From assembly GCA_030141605.1 (NCBI GenBank), contig JAQGDQ010000073.1:1-64000 (forward strand): DNA of 64,000 bases, in the 5' to 3' direction. Below, in pieces: positions 35,901 through 44,500 of the stretch. This stretch comes from Tubiluchus corallicola. Taxonomy: Eukaryota > Priapulida > Priapulimorpha > Priapulimorphida > Tubiluchidae. The translations under genes and the position numbers were made by a program. Position 1 is the stretch's first letter. The number at the start of each line of letters is the position of its first letter. Under the pieces are notes generated by a model that made no database searches, had not been told where the DNA came from, and worked only from the letters and a program-made list of their open reading frames with translations.

Positions 35901-36723
35901 CAATTCATAAGGACAGCAATGTAATAAATACTTAAAACACTTCATAAGTTTTTAACATGAAGTATTTGTAAGTTATTGCAATGTACGTTAACAATTTTAG
36001 AAGTTTTTTTTAGTTTTAAGCTCTGATTCTACTTAAACACTGTAGACAAATTTAAATGAAAAACCAGTTTAGATCCGGATCCATATGCAAAAATCCGGAT
36101 CTGGCAAACATGGATTGTCTAGATGTACGATTCGCAACACGTTAGGACAATTATAGACTGGTTATATTGGGATGCGAGTAGAGATACGCGTTAAATCTAA
36201 AATACTTGGCTCGCTATTAGGACCTTATTCAAAGAAATAAGAACTTAGATGTAAGCAAATAAATACCTATACCTTTTAGTACCCTTCGGCTACCCTGTTC
36301 TTAAATAGTCGCAGTTGTCCTTCACATGTGGATAGTTTCGATGTGTAAAAAACCCTTCAGAGTTATATTATACATACTATTTAGTAATTTGATTTGTTTG
36401 CGCTGACACAACACATAAAAACAAAAAAATGATTTAACGTATTTACATTAATTATTATATTAGTATTATTACATATATATGATATAGTAATTAGTATACT
36501 ATAAAACATAGGAGCTGATAGTTGGTGGTTTATGGATGGAGCTAATAGTCCTAGCATATTACCGTAATTATAGTAGAAAGGCCAACATGAACAGTCAAAG
36601 CATAATTTTGGAAGAAAATAACTAGAAACCTTGTGGGTTGTACATCAATTACACTTACCACACAGGACATTCCAAGTTTTTCTTCAGCGAACGCAGGTCC
36701 TCGCGAAATTTAACATCAGTCAT
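14996..36723 (-). CDS. BRCA1: BRCA1 homologue: RING E3 ubiquitin ligase with tandem BRCT domains, 13 coding exons, about 3,926 aa
   Basis: Coding exons from 5' to 3' (plus-strand coordinates): 36659-36723, 34423-34476, 33338-33421, 31621-31759, 31056-31152, 30300-30497, 23408-29879, 22986-23149, 18794-22698, 18402-18489, 17440-17558, 16313-16451, 14996-15252. Every junction is GT-AG, all phases agree, and the total is 11,781 nt, divisible by three. The N-terminal C3HC4 RING and C-terminal BRCT pair align closely with vertebrate BRCA1. No ankyrin repeats are seen, which argues against BARD1. Family role: a nuclear E3 ligase with BARD1 that acts in homologous recombination and checkpoint signalling. 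Human BRCA1 has 1,863 residues; the excess here is in two giant exons encoding disordered, Ser/Lys/Glu-rich sequence. A non-coding first exon may lie upstream, because ttattttcag precedes 36757. A missed in-phase micro-exon cannot be excluded. Confidence 0.93.
15253..16312 (-). other. BRCA1 last intron
   Basis: It holds the palindromic MITE at 15960-16066. The frame at 15327-15623 has no recognisable similarity. I see nothing else. Confidence 0.6.
15960..16066. mobile_element. Short palindromic MITE with GGGCC termini, about 107 bp
   Basis: The left end reads gggccggtttcagaaagct and the right end, reversed, gggcccagtttcacaagcc. The arms continue with matching blocks (tgacgtcattat against gatgtcgttat), so the element folds almost completely into a hairpin. 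It lies in a BRCA1 intron. The superfamily cannot be decided; no clear target duplication is visible. Confidence 0.65.
16581..16890. repeat. Diverged tandem duplication in a BRCA1 intron
   Basis: Two copies start at about 16581 and 16719. They share cggaaaatgattagttccca, ctccagaag, gactaat, ctagcaaat, tagtcttctgctaataaa and ttttcaga. The second copy carries about 35 extra bases (tttaatgaactaatgatg and following). The period is about 138 bp. Confidence 0.85.
17559..18401 (-). other. BRCA1 BRCT intron
   Basis: Contains a (TA)n run at about 17604-17621 followed by catttttatttgaaatcgtgg, which looks like the reversed 3' tail of an old LINE. No coding potential is seen. The intron just downstream in the gene (16452-17439) holds the tandem duplication described separately. 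Confidence 0.4.
18794..22698 (-). other. BRCA1: BRCA1 giant exon 2, 3,905 nt, with candidate coiled coil and start of BRCT1
   Basis: About residues 2425-3726. Near its 5' end (21910-21998, about residues 2658-2687) lies a leucine/isoleucine heptad segment, LKAQITLLQAQIHLLQEQLQ. This fits the position and character of the BRCA1 coiled coil that binds PALB2 in vertebrates. Then come about 1,000 acidic, disordered residues with recurring short motifs (AELAAVISEESK, HILAAVTVSESK, DDDLAAANAKD). The last residues, FVFVTSGLMKK, are the first BRCT strand. The 3' boundary is GGCT|gtaagt, in phase 0. In human this stretch is split over several small exons. Confidence 0.9.
22986..23149 (-). other. BRCA1: BRCA1 164-nt linking exon
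   Basis: Flanked by tttatcag and G|gttag. It joins the AG left by the previous exon (AG+G gives Arg) and leaves one base for the next. It encodes about residues 2370-2424, with basic stretches such as SSRKNNN, CRKKSPLE and SDPKRTRLQ. No domain is recognised. Confidence 0.85.
23408..29879 (-). other. BRCA1: BRCA1 giant exon 1, 6,472 nt (counterpart of vertebrate exon 11)
   Basis: An uninterrupted 2,157-codon stretch, about residues 213-2370, bounded by ttttattttag at the 5' side and AG|gttagt at the 3' side. Human BRCA1 also has an oversized central exon of about 3.4 kb. The product looks disordered: Ser, Lys, Glu, Asp and Asn dominate. Visible elements are a strong basic cluster KSRKRKIVKNSRKKKNRK (about 28240-28296), a likely nuclear localisation signal; KRSKRKRH near 27520-27545; an acidic run ending in IIDLTD (27943-27960); and scattered S/T-Q and S-P sites. 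Several segments are degenerate copies of each other. The apparent methionine further upstream at 29940 is intronic. Confidence 0.9.
30300..31759 (-). other. BRCA1: BRCA1 post-RING region (three exons)
   Basis: Exons 31621-31759, 31056-31152 and 30300-30497 encode about residues 69-212. The first continues the RING C-terminal helix (SLSNSDLQDVLLVYQNLL), which in human packs against BARD1. The next two are basic and low in complexity (KNRKNLRQAKRRK, RSKAPVARRLQENKG) and I recognise no domain in them. Their membership rests on splice sites, matched phases and continuity. Confidence 0.8.
31760..33337 (-). other. BRCA1 intron after the third RING exon
   Basis: About two thirds of this intron is the hAT-like element at 32267-33313. 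The rest shows no feature I can name. Confidence 0.6.
32267..33313. mobile_element. hAT-like non-autonomous element, about 1.05 kb
   Basis: The left end reads ccgtggcgggcaata followed by repeated aagtaatcg, cgattacc and gattactg motifs. The right end, reversed, reads tagtggtgggcataatcg followed by tacttcgattactta. The TRGTGGYGGGCA terminus with GTAATCGATTAC-rich interior is the familiar look of hAT MITEs. Near-identical octamer-like strings, atgtgtaat before and atgtgcaat after, may be the remains of the 8-bp target duplication, although a few extra bases sit at the left junction. The frame at 32952-33257 inside it is not transposase-like. Confidence 0.65.
33422..34422 (-). other. BRCA1 intron between second and third RING exons
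   Basis: Apart from the trinucleotide microsatellite at 33863-33944 nothing is recognised. Confidence 0.5.
33863..33944 (+). repeat. Imperfect (ACT/ACC/GCT)n trinucleotide microsatellite
   Basis: About 82 bases of act, acc and gct triplets, including six consecutive gct units. It lies in a BRCA1 intron and creates frames such as poly-Thr/Ala on one strand and poly-Val/Ala on the other that are not genes. Confidence 0.9.
34690..35150 (+). mobile_element. Decayed LINE reverse-transcriptase fragment
   Basis: From 34764 one frame reads VLSGIPQGSVWHPVLLICYI and then NDLLDVV and KLFVQNTKLFRS. This is the RT palm signature (SGIPQGS, YINDL, F-x-DDTKLFR) with the catalytic FADD changed to FVQN. After a frameshift, KWQLEFSKNK at 34944 matches the WQLEFN-NKC box. 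Stops and shifts break the rest. It sits antisense to BRCA1 in its first coding intron. Confidence 0.75.
35838..36060 (-). mobile_element. LINE 3' tail remnant with (TGATT)n end
   Basis: On the plus strand gtcaaatcaaatcaaatcat is followed by ttattttttccccaaac. Read on the minus strand this is an A/G-rich 3' untranslated end closing in a pentanucleotide repeat, typical of CR1/L2-like elements. No coding part is recognised. Confidence 0.4.
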
Positions 36724-36966
36724 TGTCACCTTAAAGTTCAATAGAAACAGCGGCCTTCTGAAAATAACTTATAATTATATTTTCACTTTCTTATCACAAA
36801 AGAACAGAATTGCAAAAAAACTCCCAAGTTGCGTATTTTTACCATTGCTTTCGTTTTTCGCGCAGTTTAAGGTTTGGTATATTTTTCGCCATCTAGTGTT
36901 AATGATAGAGAAAATTGGTGAAGCATGGGTTTTCTACGACCATTTCCTACTCTAACAAGTAAAGGC

Positions 36967-37319
36967 TTAAGGACTAGCATAGAATGATTCGAACGATTTT
37001 TTAAATTCGAATTCAAATCCTTAAATTATAGATTTAATCATTCACTAATTCAACTTCGAAATTTCTTTATCATTAAAATGTCAGCTGCACTTTCTATGCA
37101 CAGTTTTCAAACAAATTATTATGTTTTTATTGTAGAACAAAATTACTACTATGCTTTATCTTTGCAAGCTGCTTTTTATTAATGATTCGAAAATTTTTAA
37201 AACTAAACTTGAATGCGATTTGGATGCGAAATATTGATCTTCGGTTTGACACAAGTTCGAAAGTCAAAAATTCCATTTAATTCGAACTCACTTTCTGATA
37301 GAGAATGCTCACCCCTACC
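36967..37319. mobile_element. Possible hAT-like MITE
   Basis: The right end, reversed, reads taggggtgagcattctc, and the interior is rich in attcgaattc-like motifs. The left end taaggactagcat is only partly similar. No target duplication is seen. A second terminus of the same style, reversed gtggggatgagcatac, occurs at about 39838-39855. Confidence 0.35.
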
Positions 37320-37399
37320 ACAAATTGAATTGACATCACATCAAATTTCAAAATTATGTAGTATTGTAAAATTTTTGACTGAAATAAATATTTAAAACC

Positions 37400-37500
37400 A
37401 AACTTGGAATGTCCTGTGTGGTAAGTGTAATTGATGTACAACTACAAGGTTTGTAGTTATTTGTCTTCTTAAAATTATGTTATGACGGTTCACGTCAAAT
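37400..37500 (+). pseudogene. Inverted copy of the BRCA1 first-coding-exon 3' end, splice donor and intron start
   Basis: 37400-37442 is a 43-base exact reverse complement of 36637-36679. On the plus strand it comprises 20-21 exon bases (aaacttggaatgtcctgtgtg) followed by the donor gtaagtg and intron sequence. Beyond the exact block, similarity with small differences continues to about 37500 (opposite 36584-36636). It stops abruptly on the exon side. Because intron is included it is a genomic inverted duplication, not a retrocopy. No open frame leads into it, since a stop at 37393-37395 precedes it. Confidence 0.9.
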
Positions 37501-38283
37501 ATACTGCATGCAAAGGCCTGAAATTGGTTTAAAGTACCTTTTAAAGTAATACAATTTCGCTAGTTAATGTATTTACAATTTTTTGTTAGGATTGTGCATG
37601 TTGTTTGATTTTTTTACATAATTATTGTAAACTGATAATTACAACTGCATGATGGAATGTTTTCCATATTTTTATTTTATATAGAAATATATATCTGATG
37701 ATATAATGATATTAATTATTATATATATTAGTTACTGACTGTATCCACAGATTGGGATACTGATTATGTATGACTTTTTCTTTTACGATCGTCTGAGCAT
37801 GAAATTAAATTGCATGTAATATTATTTTCCCTAAGCTCATTGAGTCATTAATTAACGTTGATCTGTAGCATGATATCATAAACAGTTATATTTTCTTATT
37901 TTTTCTACTTGAAATGAATTATTGATATTTAAGTCAAAATTATAGTAACAATTTTGTTAGTTTCTGGTAATTTTATTTTCGTTTTCTAGTTAAAAATTAG
38001 ACAATTTTATGTATAGAAAACACAGGCAAATGTAGTACGTAATTAATTTCTAATAATTTTTTTAATAGTTACTTCTTTTTTAATATTACGGTTTATATAC
38101 ATATAATAGTACATATATTTACCGTTTGTAATGTATAGGTATACTTCAGTTTATATACAATTAATATGTATTTACAGCACTGCATAATATTAATTTAATA
38201 CTCAGCTTGGGGTGGTTGATTCGATAACTAATGTTTTTGCCACCCTTTTGAGACTACTGATATGTTGATTTGCATGCCTTAAA

Positions 38284-39209
38284 TCGCATGGAGATGGAGA
38301 CATTTTTGACCTACGTCGACTCAAAGCAAGGACGAAGACACGAATGATGTTCCTGCGTGAAGCGCAATATGCCGATGACATAGCTATCTTCTCTGACAAC
38401 CCGGAAGACCTTCAGGATCTAATCAACATTTACAATGAAACTGCAAAGAGAATGGGACTGCGCATTAACAAAAGGAAGACTGAGACAATGAGTGTCGGAT
38501 CTAGCGACAGTGTCAATTTTACCATTGACGGAGAACAGCTTGGAAGTGTGCAACGGTTCAAATATCTAGGAAGTTGCATCTGCTCAGATACTCGATTGGA
38601 TACTGAGCTTCATGCAAGAATTAATGCTGCAGCTCTTTCGGCTGTATGAGGAAACGTGTCTTCGATAACCATGACCTTACCATCGCCACTAAACTGCAGG
38701 TGTAATAGCAATGCATCATTCCACAGCTTACCTATGGTCAGGAAACGTGGACGCTCTATCAAGATCAGGTCAGGTCTCTCCGTGCGGTTCAGCAGAGACA
38801 TCTGCGTCACATCCTTCGTATTCGCTGGGACGACTATGTGCCAAACGAAGATGTGCTGGCTCGTGCCAAGATGGAAGATATCGAGGTTACGCTTACTAAG
38901 GCTCAACTTCGGTGGTTTGGGCATGTGGTCAGAATGAACGATAAGAGACCGACAAAGGCCCTTCTCCATGGAGAACTAACCAGTGGCTCTCGTAGTGTTG
39001 GTCGTCCTCTCCTTCGCTTCAAGGACAAGGTGAAGTTCTCTCTGAGGAAAGGTGGAAAGTTGGACAAGCTGCCTTTCGCAGTTCACGACCGTCCTGCATG
39101 GAGATCCCTAGTCAACAACTGTGCCAAAAAACTCGATGAAGAAAGACGGATGCTTGGATACGCAAGAAGGTTCAAGTCGTGGATAAGAGATGGTTTCATG
39201 GGCATATGA
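38284..39209 (+). mobile_element. Inactive non-LTR reverse-transcriptase fragment (palm, thumb and C-terminus)
   Basis: The frame starts near DIFDLRRLKARTKTRMMFL and includes the catalytic box QYADDIAIF, then KRKTETM and RFKYLGS. At about 38645 a one-base shift changes frame, and after MRKRVFDNHDLTIATKLQV two stop codons in a row follow. It continues with LTYGQETW, LRHILRIRWDDYVP, LRWFGHVVRM, GRPLLRFKD and WRSLVN to 39209. The same order occurs in RTE-like/BovB-type and similar animal LINE proteins. The endonuclease part is absent, so this is a 5'-truncated, dead copy. Its G+C content is visibly higher than its surroundings. Confidence 0.85.
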
Positions 39210-40200
39210 CTCGCACTGATTTAGCCGTATCGGCTTCGACGTTGTACTGTACTACTTAAATTGCACATTTTATTGCACATCTTGTAAGTATACCTATACC
39301 TCATTAAACTTAAGCGACACGAAATTAATACTTGCTGAATTACAAGCCATGTAACAAGGCAAAAAAGCTTCTAATACGTTTGCTCAATGCTGATCAAATA
39401 ACTGTCACTCTGACTACTTTTTTTCATTTTGTAGCAGCTCACAAAGAATTCGTGTAATTATATGACATTGTTTTGTGGTAAAACTGGCATTAAATAATAT
39501 TAGTAATAGTGGAAGGCGATGCTGCCAATTTCGAGTGCTCGCGATTACCATTTGTTTTTTCTGCAATCAATTATTGCTAAGACCGCACTTGGATCTGGTG
39601 AACAGCGAGGCTGGTGATAAAACATTCGATGCCCATCCTTATTAATTTTATTCTGCAGCAAAAACATTAAAATAATTTGTTTAAAAATTGTGCACAGAAA
39701 TTAGAGCTAAACTATGCACTTGCATGATGTGTTAAACGTTTTACTGATGAAATACGAATGCATTTGAAGTGCTAAATTATTCAAATCAATAACACTTAGT
39801 TGAATTCGATCCGCACATTTGAATTCGTACGAATGTCGTATGCTCATCCCCACAGTTTACAGGCATTTGCACCTAACCTAAGCAAGAATTATTAAATTAT
39901 TTTTTATAGAAAACACACTACTTTTGGGGCTTTGGCATAACAGATAATATGAGATACAAACGATAAAATTATTACATTTATATGAAATATATATATGAAA
40001 TTCTATTAACCATTGTTTTTATTGTGCGTACCTATACTGACAAGGGGCTCCATAAGTCGATCTCCGTAAACAAGTATATGCGGTAACTATACGATAGTCA
40101 ATTCTGAAATATTGTGGTAATAATTTTGCTAAAATTTGATAGGTTCGTATTCTCTTGTGTGTTCATCTGACGTAGTTTAGTAAATATCTCAAATGGACAT

Positions 40201-40291
40201 TATTATGCCTTCCGTAGGCTGGTAGTCCCAGCACTATATAATAAATATTGTTTTTATAAAGCGAAAATAAATAAACTAAGCTAAACTAAAC
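40201..40291 (+). mobile_element. LINE 3' tail-like segment
   Basis: gtaggctggtagtcccagc is followed by ataataaatattg, aaaataaataaactaag and ctaaactaaac. A conserved 3' stub ending in a CTAAA-type microsatellite is typical of non-LTR elements. Similar ctaaactaaac runs occur near 2690 and 3335. Confidence 0.3.
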
Positions 40292-41598
40292 ATAATTTAT
40301 TTAGGTTGTCCATTGTGCACCCGCACCAACCCTTGGCCATGGCACAAAATCCATCAGCTCAAATTTTCACGCGAAGAGTTCTCATATAGGTAATATGAGA
40401 AAGACAAGTTTTGTCAATGTTCGCATTTTTCGCAATTTTGTCTGAAGTTTTTAGTTTGACATTCGCGAAATTATTGTGTGGTCAGCTTTTTCCGGTCAAA
40501 GTGTATTAAATTAAAACATTTACAGCAGTGTAAACATTTACTGTAAACAGTTACAGCAAGTTTAGTATAATGGAGGGGCAAATAGCACATTTGCCAATAC
40601 TTCTATTTCTGGATAATGCCCGTGTCACACAGAGCTGGACATAATCCGTAAGGTGTAAACCAAGCAGCAAAAGGCGCTTTACAAAAAAATGAATATGCAC
40701 TGATCAATAGGCCCTGTCACGTAGATGATCCATTTGCTGCCTTTCGCGGTTTGCCTACAAAGGCGTATGCCATAATCCGCGGTACACTCCTTAATTTTTC
40801 AACAACAGTTCATTGTACTTTATCTTGGCTGGTGTTGTAATGGGGTAAATTTATTATGTTAAATAGACTTTTGGCACAGCAGATGCATTGGTGGATGGCA
40901 GTAGGCGAGGTTGGCGGTATTCCCAAATATTTAATATATTAATTATTATTATTACGGAAATCTGGTCTGGACAGGGCAATAGTTGGCATTATGGTGAGGC
41001 TGGCATTATACAGTAACAATTAACTGTGGTTTCTATCATTATTAAAATATAGTAGTTTTGTGCCTCTGTTAGTTATATGCTAGTAACACAGAGCAAGCCG
41101 CATACCACGGATTATGACATGTACCTTATGGAAGACACCTTATGGCTTTACCTGAAATTGTACAGCTTTCATTTTAAAATTTTCTGTGATATTACACATA
41201 CTGGTGTACTTGCACACCTTTTTGATACAAAGTAATTTATATAATACATATTGTGTTTTGGAGCAAATTCTTACCTATACTTTGAGTTTTATTTTGTTTA
41301 TTGCAGTTTTGTTCGAGCTGGTAATTTATTTAGTGTGAAACATTTGGTATTGTTTCAGTTCTGAAAGAGCTCTTTCATGACCATGGAACTGTGCAGGAAT
41401 CACCTGAATTGTTGTTGAGCGAAAAGGATTTTTATCTGTCTGTACTGACTCACTGTGTACAGCACACTGTGTATGTGGTATGAGTGAGTGTATAATCTCG
41501 ACCTATTATTGTTCATTCTTGAGCTTTCAAATGGATTCGCCTATGATATTTTTTTTAATCTGTTATTATTACTGCATTAAATACTAGTTTAATATGCA

Positions 41599-44500
41599 AT
41601 GGATTCAAAAGCGTTGAGCGACTTGTTAGAATGCTCAGTTTGTCTTGAAGTACTAGATGCAACAAGCAAGGTACTACCATGCCAACATACATTTTGTCGA
41701 CGCTGTTTAGAGGAGATCCAGCAGTCACATGGGGAGCTTCGCTGTCCAGAGTGCCGCGTCTTGGTTGACACTAACATTGAGGAACTGCCAGCAAATATTT
41801 TACTGATCCGAATTCTTGAAGGCTTAAAAACAAGTGAGGTGGTTAAATCAATTGGAACGTCTAAAACACATGCACGACAAACCGTGATTCCATCTAGCGG
41901 GGGAGTGCAAGCTCACTCTAGCCTTTCTTTTACTTCACATGGAGATTCTATAACAGCTACATCTAGAACAAATGCATCTACTAGTGGGTATCGACCGTGG
42001 ATACACACATCTCCCAAGCTGGGTATTTCTGCAACTCAGGTCAGTCCTAGTCATAGACCTTTGCCGAATAAACCGATTCTTACCCCTCATCCTTGTGCCA
42101 AAGCTATGTACCAATATGATGCAAAGGAACACGGAGACCTTTCATTCAAAGTGGGCGATATAATCACTCTTCGCAAGCAGATTGATGATAATTGGTATGT
42201 TGGAGAATTGAATGGAAAAAATGGTTTTTTGCCAGCTAGTTACATTCAGGTCATAACGCCACTTCCCACAAACATCCCGAATGCTCGAGCACTCTACGAT
42301 TTTGAAGTGACTGATCAAAATGATAAAGATTGTCTGACTTTTAAAAAGGACAGCATTATCCATGTGATTCGACGTGTCGATGAGAATTGGGCAGAGGGTC
42401 GTCAAGGTGACCACATTGGCATCTTCCCAATCTCATTCGTGGAAATGAACAATGCAGCAAAATCGTTAATAAAATTCTCTTCTGGTAAACCAGGACCATC
42501 TCGTGTAGTACCAAAAACGCCAAGCACATCCGATACATCGGAAAGCGAAGGAAATCCACCGACTCCTACCCACACGAACTGCATCTCTCAGCAGTCTCAG
42601 CTTCCTCGTCTGCAATCGCGTGAGGTCGTTAACAAGCGGCACTCTATATCAGCTTTGCATACAAGTCCATCACGAGTGCCACCTCAGTCTCACAGACACT
42701 CATTAGAAATGCCAAACTTTGATCCTCTTCAAGCTTGTCCCACTTCGTCTGTAGCACACACACCTTTTAGTAATGAGTCGGTAACTGTACCAAGTACATC
42801 TCACGCAGAAACCACATCAGCCACCACCGTTACCATGGGAATGGGTTCTGCGAGTGCCGTCAGCAAACTGCAAGTGCCAGTAGGAAAGCGTATGATTCAC
42901 CCAGTACTATTTGTTGCAATGTATGCATATAAACCAATGAAATCTGACGAACTGGAACTTAGAAAAGGAGACTCCTACAGTGTAACAGAAATGTGCCAGG
43001 ATGGGTGGTATAAGGGGTCCTGTCTGCGTACAGGAAGGACAGGCGTATTTCCTGGAAATTACGTGCAGCCATCTGATCTGTCAACTTCATTGCAGCTTAC
43101 CAAATCAAGTGCAACAGTGCCAGGAAGAACTAGGCTCACTCCTTCACATCCCCGACATTCGACAACGTCCGCAACATCCTCTGCAGGTGAGTAAATTATA
43201 TGCTTGTTAAGCTAAAGTGTCAAAAGGTTTGGTGTTTGAGGGATCACATTTCTTTATTTTCTAGGAGCTGTGCCTTGAACTTGCTCAGCCTTTTAATTGG
43301 CAGAGGTTGTAACTCTTTCCTATAGTTGGTTTAGCAGATAGTAACTACTGTAAATACCTTGCAGATTTACAAACACCGGAACACTTTGTATTTGATTGCC
43401 CTTTGATTTCATGCGACACTAAACCTTCTATGCAAAATGCTTTATCTTCACTAAATTTAGAATACCTGTATATTTTTCTCGATGCATCTGCATATGTAGC
43501 CTTCATTGATATTGTACAAGAGATCTCAGTTAAGAAACTAGTATCATATAACATGTAGCAATTTTTTGCAAGTTTCAAATTTACCAGACGATAATTTTTC
43601 AAAATTCATAGCACATTCAGTCATATATTCATTGTGTATTAATTTTGTTATATATGTATATTTGGGTTTATATGTATAGGTAGTTTTAATATATAGTGCA
43701 TTTTGTATGTATTAGTGCACTCTTGCTCTGCAAATGGAGGGTTTTGTTTTATTTATTTTGAAAATAAAGGAGATTTAATAAATAAATAAATATGCCTTGA
43801 AGCATTGCATCTCAAAGCATCACTAATTATATCTAGGAAATTTAGTATCTATATATAAAAAAATATTACTTGCAGCTGAATTAATTAAAAACAAATTTGA
43901 TTTTGAATAGCCAGGAAAACAAGCCTTTATTTTCTTTAATATTTGCTTTGCAAGATGTTATTTGAAAGGTATTAGAAGGTATCCAAAATTTTATAACTTT
44001 GACCTTTCATAAATTTTGTCATTATAGTCTATTTACAAAAACTGTATAATGCGCCTCATAAAAATGTAGTTGCACATTAGATTCTTGCAAAAACGGAGTA
44101 ATATTAAAATCCATCATTAGTAGCGAATGAGCATTAAATGTTAGAGAAATGTTATGTGAAAAAATTAATGCGCTTCATTTGCCTTTATTTGCTTTGCTGA
44201 CACGAGTTTTTAAAAGGTCAAAATAAAAATGAAGTAAAAAAACAGTACAAAGTTATCCACAAGTCCTATTTTTTGCACTTGCATAGTGTACCACATGATA
44301 TTTGTTGCAGGTATCTTAAACTTTATAGAAAAGTATATGGTTTACTTTATTAAGATGCTTGGTAAACATTGCCATCCAAGACCTATAATAAAGTTTCACG
44401 TAAACTGTACTTGTAAATATGCATGTTTCCAAAATTTTAATATCTAGATGATGACACTAAATCTGCAGTGTGACTTCATTTTTTGCCTCTTCCTGTTAAG

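Larger units (their letters stand above)
34477..36658 (-). other. BRCA1 first coding intron, filled with LINE debris
   Basis: Holds a decayed reverse-transcriptase segment (34690-35150) and a reversed LINE 3' tail (35838-36060). Part of its 5' end (36584-36658) is duplicated in reverse at 37400-37500. No other feature is seen. Confidence 0.6.
33338..36723 (-). other. BRCA1: BRCA1 N-terminus and RING domain (first three coding exons)
   Basis: Exons 36659-36723, 34423-34476 and 33338-33421 encode residues 1-68. The zinc ligands are C19, C22, C34, H36, C39, C42, C58 and C61, the exact C3HC4 order of BRCA1. The short helix before C19 (DVKFREDLRSLKKNLE) corresponds to the BARD1-pairing helix. Motifs shared with vertebrates are LECPxC, KxPVxTxCxHxFC and CPxCxxDITKRSL. 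Differences: two more residues between C42 and C58 than in human, and tyrosine at the position after the last cysteine, where human has the allosteric Lys65. The middle exon is 54 nt. Confidence 0.93.
36758..41598. other. Intergenic region between divergent BRCA1 and POSH
   Basis: Should contain both promoters and any non-coding first exons, which I cannot place. It holds a possible hAT-like MITE (36967-37319), an inverted BRCA1 exon-boundary copy (37400-37500), a dead reverse transcriptase (38284-39209), another hAT-like terminus (near 39855) and a LINE-tail-like segment (40201-40291). A 14-mer, gtataggtatactt, before the RT and its reverse complement near 39289 form an inverted pair. Confidence 0.5.

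Noticed and set aside
14996-36723. BARD1 instead of BRCA1
   Set aside because: No ankyrin repeats; the giant central exon, the RING followed by DITKRSL and the BRCT signatures all match BRCA1.
37213-37395. 60-codon frame leading up to the inverted BRCA1 exon copy
   Set aside because: It stops before the copied exon and has no similarity; the copied exon is not part of an open frame.
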